DNA of 64,000 nt from Verrucomicrobiota bacterium (GCA_016713365.1 JADJPG010000009.1:5902-69901), one strand, 5' to 3'; positions 32,020 through 41,532 are shown, counted from the first letter of the stretch. The notes: generated by a model from the sequence alone, not told the origin. Numbers and translations: made by a program.

Positions 32020-32089
32020 GGAGCGCCGGTCTCCGACCCGGCGAGTTTCGTTCTGATCAGCAACGCGCCGAATCGGAGTTCGGCGCTCC
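32020..32089. repeat. 70-bp GGAGCGCC-ended element between argJ and a lipoprotein gene
   Basis: It begins GGAGCGCC and ends GGCGCTCC and contains GTCTCCGACCCGGCG. The first 24 bases match the copy in the alpha-2-macroglobulin gene with one difference. It ends nine bases before the next ATG. The internal CGCCGAATCGGAGTTCGGCG can pair partly, so the RNA would be strongly structured. Confidence 0.78.
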
Positions 32090-32098
32090 TATTCGATT

Positions 32099-32569
32099 AT
32101 GAACAACGCCCTCAAACTCCTCGCGTGCTGCGCCGTCGTGCTCGCCGGTTGCGCAAGTGGTCCCAAGTTTAGCACCGTGGCTACTCCGTCACCGGGCACC
32201 GCATTGGTTTACATCTTCCGCCCCAATTCACCGCCCGTCGCGCTCAAGCCGAAGATACTCGTCAATGATGTGGTGACCGCGAAGCTGACGAACAAAGGAT
32301 ACGTAGACCTCGAACTCAAACCCGGACGACACACTATCCGCACTGACTGGTCGTGGAACAGTGGAGTTCCAGACGGCTCCACCGAGCTGCAAGCGGAAGC
32401 CGGTCAGACCTACTACGTCATCGTCGGCTCCAGCATGAACTGGGCTGGAACAGTCGGCACGACTCCAATCTTTCGATTCGATGGCAGCATCGGACAAGTC
32501 GATGCCAAACAAGCACAGCTCCTGATGAAAGACTGTGGCTTGGTTAAAAAGTTGAAGAACGTCAATTAG
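32099..32569 (+). CDS. DUF2846-type lipoprotein
   Basis: 156 residues. MNNALKLLACCAVVLAGC is a lipoprotein signal (lipobox LAGC). The mature part starts with a Ser/Thr-rich linker, then GTALVYIFRPNSPPVALKPK, VVTAKLTNKGYVDLELKPGR and a C-terminal QAEAGQTYYVIVG, the pattern I associate with DUF2846, a small beta-sandwich domain in bacterial lipoproteins. The function is unknown. Its signal-peptide DNA is nearly duplicated in the next gene (32621). Confidence 0.65.
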   Translation: MNNALKLLACCAVVLAGCASGPKFSTVATPSPGTALVYIFRPNSPPVALKPKILVNDVVTAKLTNKGYVDLELKPGRHTIRTDWSWNSGVPDGSTELQAEAGQTYYVIVGSSMNWAGTVGTTPIFRFDGSIGQVDAKQAQLLMKDCGLVKKLKNVN

Positions 32570-32620
32570 AGGAAACTCTTTGGCGACTTCGGCTGCGAGT
32601 AACACAACTTCACTGACAAT

Positions 32621-33928
32621 ATGAACAACGCCCGCAAACTCCTAGCGTGCTGCGCTGTCGCACTCGCCGGCTGCGCCACTGGCAGCCGCACCTTGCCTGA
32701 ATTCTCCACGCTCCCCGCGCAACCCGGCCTGCGCGATCCGCTCGTGATGTTGAACGGCGACCGCATTTCCACGCGCGCGCAATGGGAACAACAACGCCGC
32801 CCCGAGCTCAAGGCGATCTTCCAGCACTACATGTATGGGCAGATTCCCGCGCCTGTCGCGATGAAGCAGACCGTGAAGGGCGTCCATCGCGACTTCCTCG
32901 ACGGCAAGGCCACGCTGAAGATCGTTTCCCTTGAAGCCCCGAACGGCGGGCCGGCCATCGACCTCATGCTCGTGGTGCCGAACAACCGTCCCGCTCCCGT
33001 GCCGGTGTTCCTCGCGATGAACTTCTGCGGCAACCACGCGCTCACCGCCGACACCCGTGTGCCGCTCACCAAAGGCTGGCTCTACAACAGTTGCAAAGGC
33101 TGCACGAACAACGTCGCCACCGAAGCCGCTCGCGGCGGGCAGGCGCAGGACTGGCCGCTCTCCCGCCTCGTCGAACGCGGCTACGCGCTCGCAAGCTTTT
33201 GCACCACGGACATTGATTCCGACCGCAAGGAAATCAGCGACGGCATCTACGCCTGGCTCGCTGGTGGTGACGCCGCGGAGAACAATCCGACGAACAGAGG
33301 CAGCATCGCCGCGTGGGCGTGGGGTTACAGCCGCTGCGTGGATTACCTCGTGAGCGATCGTGACCTCGACGCGAAACGCATCTCCGCCGTCGGCCATTCA
33401 CGCAACGGCAAGACTGCACTCCTCGCCGCCGCGTACGACGAACGCATTGCCCTCTCCATCCCACATCAGGCCGGTTGCGGCGGCACCGCGCCTAATCGCG
33501 TCTCCGCCGCGCTCGCCGCGCCGCAAAAGAACGGCCGGCCCACGGCCGAGACCATCAAGGTCATCAACGGGAACTTCCCTCACTGGTTCAATGGCGAGTT
33601 CAAGAAATACAACGACACGCCGGACAAGCTCCCCTTCGACCAGCACGAACTCGTCGCCCTCTGCGCGCCGCGCCCCGTCCTTTTCTCCAACGCGCAGGAC
33701 GACCAATGGGCGAACCCCAGCCAGCAATTCGAAGTGCTCCAAGCCGCCGATCCGGTCTACCGCTTCCTCGGCGTGGAAGGGCTCGCCGCGAAGCAACTCC
33801 CGCCGCAACGCCAGCTCGTGGACAGCCGCCTCGGCTACTACATCCGCGAAGGCAAACACTCCATGACCGCCGACGACTGGGAAGTCTTCATGACCTTCGC
33901 CGACCGGCACTTCAAAGCCGCGCGCTGA
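32621..33928 (+). CDS. CE15-like glucuronoyl esterase-type lipoprotein
   Basis: 435 residues, lipoprotein signal (MNNARKLLACCAVALAGC). The alpha/beta-hydrolase domain shows the CE15 signature GHSRNGKTALLAAAYDERI (nucleophile Ser near residue 260), CGGTAPNR, HWFNGEFKKYN, APRPVLFSNAQDDQWANPSQ (acid) and YYIREGKHSMTADDWEVFM (His). CE15 enzymes cleave ester bonds between glucuronic acid in xylan and lignin alcohols. This fits a polymer-degrading bacterium. Substrate use is inferred from the family. The lipid anchor suggests envelope display. Confidence 0.85.
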   Translation: MNNARKLLACCAVALAGCATGSRTLPEFSTLPAQPGLRDPLVMLNGDRISTRAQWEQQRRPELKAIFQHYMYGQIPAPVAMKQTVKGVHRDFLDGKATLKIVSLEAPNGGPAIDLMLVVPNNRPAPVPVFLAMNFCGNHALTADTRVPLTKGWLYNSCKGCTNNVATEAARGGQAQDWPLSRLVERGYALASFCTTDIDSDRKEISDGIYAWLAGGDAAENNPTNRGSIAAWAWGYSRCVDYLVSDRDLDAKRISAVGHSRNGKTALLAAAYDERIALSIPHQAGCGGTAPNRVSAALAAPQKNGRPTAETIKVINGNFPHWFNGEFKKYNDTPDKLPFDQHELVALCAPRPVLFSNAQDDQWANPSQQFEVLQAADPVYRFLGVEGLAAKQLPPQRQLVDSRLGYYIREGKHSMTADDWEVFMTFADRHFKAAR

Positions 33929-33950
33929 AGCGCTTGGCAGCGCCGCGAGG

Positions 33951-34514
33951 CTACACCTTCACACCCTCGTACACGCCACTGAGCGGCAGGGAGAATTCCA
34001 GTGAAGCAAGTGCCAGTGACTGGTCCAGCTTGTTAAAGACCTCGGGCTTCCAACCATTGGCGCGGCGAAACACGGAGACTTCCATCCGATCCTGCGCGAC
34101 GAGGACATATTCCTCCAGCGTTTCAATCTGCTGATAGCTCCAGCGCTTCTCACGACGATCGATGCGCTCGGTGGACTCGGACATCACCTCGATGAGCACC
34201 TTTGGAAATCGTTTGAAGAACTTGTCCGTGTCGCGCGGATCACAGGCGACCATCACGTCGGGATAGTAAAAGATATCGTCGTTGGCGAGGTTGAGGCGGA
34301 CCTTTACGTCGGCCATAAAAGCACCACACGGTTTGCCGCGGAGGTGAGACCGGAGTGACGTCGCGAGATTCAAGCTGATCGTATTGTGATCCACACTCGC
34401 ACCAGCCATCGCATACACAGTGCCCCCGAGATACTCATGCCGCACTTCGCTGGCAGGTTCACCCGCCAGATACTCTTCAACGGTCAGTGAAGCTGATTTC
34501 GCAGATGCTTCCAT
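33951..34514 (-). CDS. Uma2-family putative endonuclease
   Basis: I start at MEASAKSASLTVEEYLAGEP (34514), giving 187 residues; the track start 16 codons upstream is less likely. The motifs VRHEYLGGTVYAMAGASVDH, YYPDVMVACDPRD, FPKVLIEVMSESTERIDRRE and YQQIETLEEYVLVAQDRMEV are typical of the DUF820/Uma2 group. It is diverged from the one at 8948-9451. No partner toxin or antitoxin is evident. It is convergent with the CE15-like esterase. Confidence 0.8.
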   Translation of the reverse strand: MEASAKSASLTVEEYLAGEPASEVRHEYLGGTVYAMAGASVDHNTISLNLATSLRSHLRGKPCGAFMADVKVRLNLANDDIFYYPDVMVACDPRDTDKFFKRFPKVLIEVMSESTERIDRREKRWSYQQIETLEEYVLVAQDRMEVSVFRRANGWKPEVFNKLDQSLALASLEFSLPLSGVYEGVKV

Positions 34515-34558
34515 GGTGAGATTATCGGCTGTTTTGAGGGCGTTTAGCAAGCCGGCGC

Positions 34559-37264
34559 TCAATCCTCATCTTCATCCTCGTCCTCATGCACGGTGATCGC
34601 CCATTCGGGATACGGCGCCTGGGAGCCTTTCATCGCGTGCCAGAGGATGCGGTTGAACTGATCCTCGGGACACTTGTCGGGCAGTTCCAGCGGCAGGCGC
34701 GCTGACGCGTAGGCGTTCTTGCGGAGGAGCAGGTCGGAGATCTTTTTAGGGTCGGGATTCATCTGGTCGAGCGGCACGTTATTCGTCACCGCGGTGAACG
34801 GCGTGAAGTCCGGCTTGTCGGTAAAGCAGTCGAACATCGGCGTGGCGCTGGCATCGAGCTGGTTCATCGGCGGCAGGCCGAGGATCAGTTCCATCGTGCG
34901 CAGAAGGCTTGTCTGATTGTATTGCGTGCTGACCACCTTGCCGCGCTTCGTGTACGGGCTGACGACGTAGCCAGTCGTGCGGTAGCCGCTGACGTGATCC
35001 CAGCCCGCCTGCGGGTCGTCCTCGATGGCAAAGATGCACGTCTCCTTCCAGAAGCGGCTCTTGCTGAGCGCCTCGACGATCTGGCCGAAGGCGAGATCGT
35101 TGTCCGCCACCTGCGCGGCGGGCGTGGGTGCGCCGGCCTTCGTGCCGCTGGTGTGATCGTTGGGCAGACAGATGAGGATGAAGTTCGGCATCTCGCCCTT
35201 CGCCTCGAACTCGCGGAGGTCCTTGATGAACTGCGCGGCTCGGAACACGTCCGGGATGTCCATGTCCCAGCCCACGGTGTTGGTGTTCAGGTGACCACGC
35301 AGCGATTCGATCGCCGGTCGGCTGCTGATGTGGATGTTCGTGGTGCCGTCGACGAACTCACGGTAGTGGTCGAGGAAGGTCAGCTTGTCCTTCTTCGATT
35401 TGTCCTTCCACGATTTCTCGGTGATGGCGAACTCGCCGTAATCGCGCATCGTCTTGCCGTGCGCGAGGACGTTGTCCCAGATGAAGCCGGCCGGTGAGTA
35501 CGCGATGGCGTCCACGTCGCTGTCCTCCATCCCGTCCGGATAACTGCGCGGGAAACCGGCAAACGATTTCTCCATGTAATCCGTCGTGATGCCCGCGTCC
35601 GCCCATTGATGTCCGTCCGCGCTGAGAATGCCGGAGCAGTAGGTGTTATCCAGCAGCACGAAGTCGCGCACCATCTTGTGCTGGTTCGGCGTGATCTCCT
35701 CGCCAAAGATGCAGAGCGACGGCTCGCCGTTGCCCTCCTTCAACGCGCCGAAGACCTGATCGTAGGTGCGGTTCTCTTTGATGATGTAGACGACGTGCTT
35801 GAACACGCTCGGCTCACCGGTGCGCTCAGGCACTGGACGCGCCGGTTGCCCCGTACGCGCCGGCATGCGTGCCGCACGAATCGCGCCGTGGCGCATGTTG
35901 ACCAGGGCGGTGCGCGTGTGATTCACAAGCTGCTTCTTCGTCGGCACCGGCAACAACGAGAGCGTTCCGAAATACTGGCCCGACTTGAACTTCGGCTGCT
36001 CCCCCGCTTCCAACTTCTTGGTGGAACCGATGCCTTTGATGTTCGCGACGTAGAGCGAATGACGCGTGCGATCATGGACAATCGCGCCCGGATACCAGCC
36101 CACGGGGATGAGACCGATGAGTCGCGATTCGCCGGGCTCGAAGTCAATCACGGCCACGGCGTTCTGCGAACCGTTGCAGACGTAGAGCCTCTCGCCGGAG
36201 CGATCGAAGGCCAGCGCGTTTGGGGCCGCACCGAAGAGCTCGGCAGCGTTGCGCTTGGTCCAGATCGTTTCCACGACCTTCTCCAAGCCAGTATCGATGA
36301 CGCTCAGCGTGTCACTCGCCGCGTTGGCGACGACGAGGTAGCGACCATTCGGCGAGAGCGTCATCGCGGAGGAATGCAGTCCGACGAGCAGTTCCTTCTG
36401 CGGCTGTTTGCCCGAGAGATCAACGATGCTGACGGAACCTTCGTTCGCGATGTGGCGCACCGGATCAACGCGCACCAGAGTGCCGCGACCGGCAGGGCCG
36501 GTGATGCTGTTGGTGGCAGGACGGCGACCGCCCCAGTTGCTCACAAACGCTTTCGTGCCGTGAATCAGGACGTCGTACGGCGCGACGCCGACATCCCAAG
36601 TGCGCAGCAGCTTGCCCGTCTCGGCATCAAACTCGCCGAGGCGATTGGAGAGATTCAGCACGACGTAGAGCTTGCGGCCATCCGGCGACAGCGTGAGGCC
36701 GGACGGAATCTCCGCCTTGCGATCCACAGCCTTCACCTCAGGAAGGGGAATGGTGAAGAGCGGCGCGAGCTTGTGTTGGGCGTCGACGCTGAAGACCTTC
36801 ACGCTGCCGTTGACGTTCGCGAGGTAAACGCGGTCGCCGCGCGGCGAGAAGATCAGGCCCGTGAAGCCGACCTGTCCGTCCTTGTCCGGTTCGAGGATGT
36901 TTCCCGAAACGGCATCTGGCGCGGGGTCGACATCCTTCTCCGAAGGCAAGGCCACGCGTTGAATCACGCCGCCGGTGTTCGGATCGATGACAACAATTTC
37001 CGCCGTCTTGCCCGAGGCGAGCAGAATGCGGCCATCGGGACTAAGCGCAAGCGCCTGCGGACGCATGCCGGGCAGCTCCACTTGAAACCCCGTCGGCGTG
37101 AGAATCTGGTTGGCCGGCGTGACGAAGCGATTGACGCCGGCGCGGCCGACTTTTTCCTTCGAGGCGAACGAGGCTGCGGAAGGTGAGCCAAAGCGGCATC
37201 CAACGATTCCCAGACTTCCGACGAGCAACAGCGAACCCAGGGCGAGTGGTAGATAGGGCTTCAT
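34559..37264 (-). CDS. YVTN-propeller lipoprotein with phosphoesterase domain
   Basis: I start at MKPYLPLALGSLLLVGSLGI (37264), 901 residues. The longer frame to 37573 runs into the tRNA-His region. The lipobox is GIVGC. Residues ~45-460 form a beta-propeller of YVTN type (ALSPDGRILLASGKTAEIVV, GLTLSPDGRKLYVVLNLSNR, LAFDRSGERLYVCNGSQNAV). The C-terminal ~400 residues are the phosphoesterase family PF04185: KHVVYIIKENRTYDQVFG, ADGHQWADAG, CIFAIEDDPQAGWDHVSGYR. An acidic tail of Asp/Glu ends the protein. Probably a secreted phosphoesterase; the substrate is unclear. Confidence 0.85.
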   Translation of the reverse strand: MKPYLPLALGSLLLVGSLGIVGCRFGSPSAASFASKEKVGRAGVNRFVTPANQILTPTGFQVELPGMRPQALALSPDGRILLASGKTAEIVVIDPNTGGVIQRVALPSEKDVDPAPDAVSGNILEPDKDGQVGFTGLIFSPRGDRVYLANVNGSVKVFSVDAQHKLAPLFTIPLPEVKAVDRKAEIPSGLTLSPDGRKLYVVLNLSNRLGEFDAETGKLLRTWDVGVAPYDVLIHGTKAFVSNWGGRRPATNSITGPAGRGTLVRVDPVRHIANEGSVSIVDLSGKQPQKELLVGLHSSAMTLSPNGRYLVVANAASDTLSVIDTGLEKVVETIWTKRNAAELFGAAPNALAFDRSGERLYVCNGSQNAVAVIDFEPGESRLIGLIPVGWYPGAIVHDRTRHSLYVANIKGIGSTKKLEAGEQPKFKSGQYFGTLSLLPVPTKKQLVNHTRTALVNMRHGAIRAARMPARTGQPARPVPERTGEPSVFKHVVYIIKENRTYDQVFGALKEGNGEPSLCIFGEEITPNQHKMVRDFVLLDNTYCSGILSADGHQWADAGITTDYMEKSFAGFPRSYPDGMEDSDVDAIAYSPAGFIWDNVLAHGKTMRDYGEFAITEKSWKDKSKKDKLTFLDHYREFVDGTTNIHISSRPAIESLRGHLNTNTVGWDMDIPDVFRAAQFIKDLREFEAKGEMPNFILICLPNDHTSGTKAGAPTPAAQVADNDLAFGQIVEALSKSRFWKETCIFAIEDDPQAGWDHVSGYRTTGYVVSPYTKRGKVVSTQYNQTSLLRTMELILGLPPMNQLDASATPMFDCFTDKPDFTPFTAVTNNVPLDQMNPDPKKISDLLLRKNAYASARLPLELPDKCPEDQFNRILWHAMKGSQAPYPEWAITVHEDEDEDED

Positions 37265-37416
37265 GAACTGCCTCCGAGAATCGCGGCGAGGCAGAGGGTT
37301 GTTCAAGGCGAAATCTGGTGACGATTTTGTCGCAGAGACATCTTCAACGAGCCAGAGCGCCAGAGAGCGCGCTTGACGCGGCAAGGGCAGAACTTTAATT
37401 TGCCGACCCTGCGAGT

Positions 37417-37492
37417 GGTGGCCGTAGCTCAATGGTAGAGCCCCAGATTGTGGTTCTGGATGTTGCGGGTTCGAGTCCCGTCGGTCACCCCA
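37417..37492 (+). tRNA. tRNA-His (GTG)
   Basis: The 7-bp acceptor stem GTGGCCG/CGGTCAC, D-arm GCTCAATGGTAGAGC, anticodon arm CCAGA-TTGTGGT-TCTGG (anticodon GTG at 37450-37452) and T-arm GCGGGTTCGAGTCCCGT are all visible. CCA is encoded (37490-37492). A G at 37417 can serve as the G-1 of histidine tRNA. A long open frame that starts inside it is not translated. Confidence 0.95.
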
Positions 37493-37573
37493 TCCTTCCG
37501 AAAGTCGTCTTCTCCCGCTGCGAACGCGCGCTGGAGTTTTCTCCTCAACTCGGTTTACCTCCCGGTTCATCAC

Positions 37574-39097
37574 ATGAATGCCCCGTCTCCGCGCCGCCGA
37601 TGGTGGCGGCGTCTCCTGAAGTTCGCCGCCGTGAGCCTGCTGGTAGTCATCACGCTCGTCACGGCGCGAGTGCTCTACTCATTTCGCGATCGCAGCCCGG
37701 GTTATCAGGTGGCCCTCGCGATCGACGGAAAGGCAGCCGCTGCGAATCCGCGGCCGCTGCGCGTGGGATTTGGCCGCGTGAAGATCGATCCGGATCTGTC
37801 GAATCCGAGCGAACCAATCTACATCGCCGGCTTCAGCCAGAACCGCACGGCCACCAGCATCCACGACAGCTTGTGGGCGGTGGCATGCGTCATCGATGAC
37901 GGCCACACGCGGCTCGGCGTGGTGGCACTGGATGCGATCGGATTCTTCCACGACGACGTGATTCGCGTCCGCGAGCAACTGAACCGCGACTGGAAGATCG
38001 ACTACGCCATCGTCTGCTCGACGCACAATCATTCCACGCCGGACCTGATGGGTTTGTGGGGACCGAACTACCTGCGGACTGGCGTCAATGATCGCTACCG
38101 TCAGCAAGTCATCGCCGCGGCGGCTGAGGCATTCGGCAAAGCGACGCAGAGCCTGCAACCCGCGCGGCTCTCACCTCACGAGATTCCGACGAAGCCCGCC
38201 GGTTTGCTCACGGACACGCGCAAGCCGGAGGTTTACGATCCGGACATTCGCGTGATGCACTTCACCTCACCGACGAACGGAGCGACCATCGGCTCCATCG
38301 TGGGCTGGGCGAATCATCCGGAGACCGTCTGGTCCAAGAACCGCGAAATCACGGCGGACTTTCCGGGATCCTTGCGGGACATCCTCGAGAACGGCGTGAA
38401 GCAGAACGGGAATCTGCTCGAGGCGGGCGTTGGTGGGATTCATCTCTTTGTGAACGGCGCGGTCGGCGGCCTGATGAGCACCACGCCCAGCGTCACCGTG
38501 CGCGATCCGTATCTGGAGCAGGACTTCAAGGAACCAAGCCACGACAAAACCCGCGCGCTCGGTCGCCAGCTCGCGTCGCGAATCATCCCTCGCCTCGAAG
38601 ACACGAACGCGCCATCCACGGACCGAACAGCGATTCACGTCCAGGCGCGGACCATCGAGCTTCCGTTGCAGAATACCGGCTTTCTTCTCGCGCCGGTGCT
38701 AGGACTGATCGACCGTGGGCACTCGCGCTGGATGCAGCTGCGGACCGAAGTGGCGCTGGTCACGATTGGCGAAGTGAGCATCGCATGCATTCCTGGTGAG
38801 ATTTACCCCGAAATCGTTAACGGGGGGATTGAGAAGGCTCCCGGAGGCGATTTTGACCTCAATCCGGTGGAAGTTCCGCCGCTGCGCGATCTAATGCCCG
38901 GCAAGGTGAAGTTTGTCTTCGGTCTCGCGAACGACGAGATCGGCTACATCATTCCTAAAAGCGAGTGGGACGAGAAGCCGCCCTACCTCTACAACGCCAA
39001 GAAAGGCGTCTACGGCGAGGTGAACTCGGTGGGGCCGGATGCCGCGGGGCTGATTCATCAGGCGCTGAAGGAGTTGGCGGGCAGGCTACCTCCTTGA
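37574..39097 (+). CDS. Neutral-ceramidase-like secreted protein
   Basis: I start at MNAPSPRRRWWRRLLKFAAV (37574), 507 residues, with an N-terminal anchor (LLKFAAVSLLVVITLVTARV). The family is neutral/alkaline non-lysosomal ceramidase: LRVGFGRVKIDPD, IYIAGFSQNR, VVALDAIGFFHDD, CSTHNHSTPDLMGLWGP (zinc His pair), GWANHPETVWSKN and FGLANDEIGYIIPKSEWDE. The usual nucleophile region (SNVGDVSPN in ceramidases) is replaced by NGAVGGLMS, so activity toward ceramide is uncertain. The tRNA lies 81 bases upstream. Confidence 0.8.
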   Translation: MNAPSPRRRWWRRLLKFAAVSLLVVITLVTARVLYSFRDRSPGYQVALAIDGKAAAANPRPLRVGFGRVKIDPDLSNPSEPIYIAGFSQNRTATSIHDSLWAVACVIDDGHTRLGVVALDAIGFFHDDVIRVREQLNRDWKIDYAIVCSTHNHSTPDLMGLWGPNYLRTGVNDRYRQQVIAAAAEAFGKATQSLQPARLSPHEIPTKPAGLLTDTRKPEVYDPDIRVMHFTSPTNGATIGSIVGWANHPETVWSKNREITADFPGSLRDILENGVKQNGNLLEAGVGGIHLFVNGAVGGLMSTTPSVTVRDPYLEQDFKEPSHDKTRALGRQLASRIIPRLEDTNAPSTDRTAIHVQARTIELPLQNTGFLLAPVLGLIDRGHSRWMQLRTEVALVTIGEVSIACIPGEIYPEIVNGGIEKAPGGDFDLNPVEVPPLRDLMPGKVKFVFGLANDEIGYIIPKSEWDEKPPYLYNAKKGVYGEVNSVGPDAAGLIHQALKELAGRLPP

Positions 39098-39417
39098 TTG
39101 AATCGGGTCGCCACAGTCCATTGGACGGTGCCTGACCGGATCGTTCATCAACCGGCACCCAACCGTCAGAAAGATTTCACCTGCCGCCGGGCTTTCCGAA
39201 CAACAAACAGGTTGTAAATCAACGCGATTTCGGTAAGACAATACCCAGATTCGGTTCGTGATGTACATCCTCAGCAACCAATCAGGGAGAACATTTTGGA
39301 CCCGCCTCCATGCACAGGCGAACAGGAGTGCATGGTCCGCAGGGAGGGAAAGCTCGGATGACCCGAGTCGCCGACGATTTTCAGTCACAGCGTCAGAAGT
39401 AAATATCCATAATACCT
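39098..39417 (+). promoter_or_regulatory. Structured leader region before the secreted beta-sandwich protein
   Basis: A 320-base gap without a gene. It contains an 8-bp stem (CCATGCAC at 39308-39315 with GTGCATGG at 39328-39335) and a second stem (CTCGG at 39353-39357 with CCGAG at 39363-39367). These lie 50-110 bases before the next start. I compared it in memory with common riboswitches and found no match. It might be an RNA leader. Confidence 0.35.
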
Positions 39418-41532
39418 ATGAAACGAACCTTGCTCAGTCTGCTCGCTCTCTCCGCCCTCGCCGCCAGCGCGTCGGCAGCCGACATCATCGCGCAATGGAA
39501 TTTTAACAGCCCGGTGCCCGACAATAGTTCGAGCACGGGAACCAACACGCCATCCGTCGGGAGCGGAAGTGCCGCCTTGGTAGGCGGGGTGAGTCAATCC
39601 TACGTCGCAGGGTCCACCGTGGACGCCGGCGCCGGCACCGACAATTCCGCCTGGAGTACATCAGCGTATCCTGGCCAAGGCACCGGGAATAAGACTGCGG
39701 GAGTTGAATTTCGCCTGAGCACGGTCGGCTACGAAACACTGGTCATCAGTTGGGACCAACGAACCAGCGCCACCGGGACGCGCTACACCCGCCTCCAATA
39801 CTCGGTCGACGGCACGACCTTTCTCGACGGCCCCGCGATCACCCACACCACCGGCGGAGGACAATGGTCTTCGCAATCCGCCAGCCTCGCGGCATTTTCC
39901 GGAGTGGAGAACAACCCTAACTTCGCATTTCGCCTTGTCGCAGAGTTCGAGAGCACAGCGACCGGAGCCGGCGCAGATTCCTACGCAGCCGCCCAATCAG
40001 GATCATCCTACGGAACGGGCGGCACGCTGCGCTACGACCTAGTCACCATCTCCGGCTCCACCGCCACCGGGAATCTGCCTCCGACCATTTCCAGCCTCAC
40101 CAATCAAACCATCCGCGTGAACGGCAGCATCACCGACCAGCCGATCACCATTGGCGACACGGAAACGCCCGTCGGCGACCTCACGCTGTCCGCGAGTTCT
40201 TCCAATCCTGACCTCGTCCCAGTCAACGCCATCAGCTTCAGCGGCGAAGGCGAAAGCCGGACCTTCTCCCTGACACCCACGTTCTTCGCCTCCGGCACCG
40301 CCACCATCACCATCATCGTGACCGACGGCGGCGGCAAAACCAGCTCATCGTCCTTCGTGTTGAACGTGCTGCCGGAGAACACGGCACCCACGCTGTCCAA
40401 CTCCTTTACCAACTATCACACGCTGAAAGATGTCGCGCTGGCAGCCATTACCTTCACCATTGGTGACAATGAGAATCTCCCGGAGGAACTCGAAGTCTTT
40501 GCGACCTCGTCGAACCCGGCGGTCATTCCGGACGCGAACATCGTTCTCGGCGGCACCGGTGCCGAACGCACCGTCACCATCACGCCCGCCTCCGGACAGA
40601 TTGGCAACGCCGTCATCACCATTTCCGTCAGTGATCTGGTCCTCACCACCAACCGCAGCTTCCACGTAATGGTCGTTCCATCGGCCAGCGTGGTCTTCAA
40701 TGAACCGTTCGATTACGCAGACGGCGCCGTGACCACCAACTCGGCAAACCTGTGGAACACGCACAGCGGCATCTTCGGGCAATCCCAAATTTCCAGCGGC
40801 GTGCTCAACCTCCTCTCCAGCCAGACGGAGGACATCAACGCCCGGCTGATTGGCAGCCCCTTCGCCACCAGCAGCGGCACCACGCTCTACGCAAGTTTCG
40901 TCGTGAACTTCAGCGGGCTGCCGAATGAAGCGGCCGATTACTTCGCGCACTTCCGCGAAGTCGGCGGCGCCTTCCGCGGTCGCGTCTTTGTCAGCACCAC
41001 CAACTCGACAGCGGGCACGTTCCGCCTCGGCATCGCCAATAACAACGCGAACATCACCAACGCCGTGACGCTCGAAGGTGATCTCGCCTTGAACGTCGAT
41101 CATTTGGTCGTCATCAGCTATGACGTCGCCAGCGGCGTGAGCACACTCTGGGTCAATCCCACCTCCGAATCCTCGCCCAGCGCCACCGCCACCGATAATC
41201 CGTCTCCCGCCGCGATCGTTTCGTTCGCCTTCCGCCAGAGCACCAACATCGGAAGCCTCCGCGTCGACAATCTCAAGATTGCCACAACCCTCGCGGACGT
41301 CGTGACCCTCACCCCGGCCGCGCGCCTCACCATCACTCACGCCGGAAACAACGTGCAGATCTCTTGGCCGGCCAGTGCCACCGACGAAGGATTCAGCCTC
41401 CGTCAGGCCTTCAATCTGGATCAGCCCGTGAACTGGCTGCCCATCGATGCCGGTGTCGAACGCATCGGCGATCGCGACATGGTCACGCTGCCTGCATCCG
41501 TCGGCAACGCCTTCTTCCAGCTCGTGAAGTAA
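39418..41532 (+). CDS. Secreted multi-domain beta-sandwich protein (cadherin/LamG-like)
   Basis: 704 residues. Signal peptide MKRTLLSLLALSALAASASA. The N-terminal block (~25-215) looks jelly-roll-like (DIIAQWNFNSPVPDNSSSTG, VISWDQRTSATGTRYTRLQY). Two or three Ig/cadherin-like repeats follow, e.g. GDTETPVGDLTLSASSSNPD, TATITIIVTDGGGKTSSSSF and AVITISVSDL. A LamG-like domain starts near 425 (FNEPFDYADGAVTTNSANLW). A C-terminal ~65-residue module ends in NAFFQLVK. This end type recurs in the two CotH proteins. Probably surface-attached or exported; the function is unknown. Confidence 0.7.
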   Translation: MKRTLLSLLALSALAASASAADIIAQWNFNSPVPDNSSSTGTNTPSVGSGSAALVGGVSQSYVAGSTVDAGAGTDNSAWSTSAYPGQGTGNKTAGVEFRLSTVGYETLVISWDQRTSATGTRYTRLQYSVDGTTFLDGPAITHTTGGGQWSSQSASLAAFSGVENNPNFAFRLVAEFESTATGAGADSYAAAQSGSSYGTGGTLRYDLVTISGSTATGNLPPTISSLTNQTIRVNGSITDQPITIGDTETPVGDLTLSASSSNPDLVPVNAISFSGEGESRTFSLTPTFFASGTATITIIVTDGGGKTSSSSFVLNVLPENTAPTLSNSFTNYHTLKDVALAAITFTIGDNENLPEELEVFATSSNPAVIPDANIVLGGTGAERTVTITPASGQIGNAVITISVSDLVLTTNRSFHVMVVPSASVVFNEPFDYADGAVTTNSANLWNTHSGIFGQSQISSGVLNLLSSQTEDINARLIGSPFATSSGTTLYASFVVNFSGLPNEAADYFAHFREVGGAFRGRVFVSTTNSTAGTFRLGIANNNANITNAVTLEGDLALNVDHLVVISYDVASGVSTLWVNPTSESSPSATATDNPSPAAIVSFAFRQSTNIGSLRVDNLKIATTLADVVTLTPAARLTITHAGNNVQISWPASATDEGFSLRQAFNLDQPVNWLPIDAGVERIGDRDMVTLPASVGNAFFQLVK

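Noticed and set aside
35606..37186. 526-codon plus-strand frame opposite the phosphoesterase
   Set aside because: Antisense; the minus strand carries propeller and phosphoesterase motifs.
37448..37573. Longer start for the ceramidase-like gene beginning inside the tRNA
   Set aside because: The tRNA-His fold is complete and the signal anchor begins at 37574.
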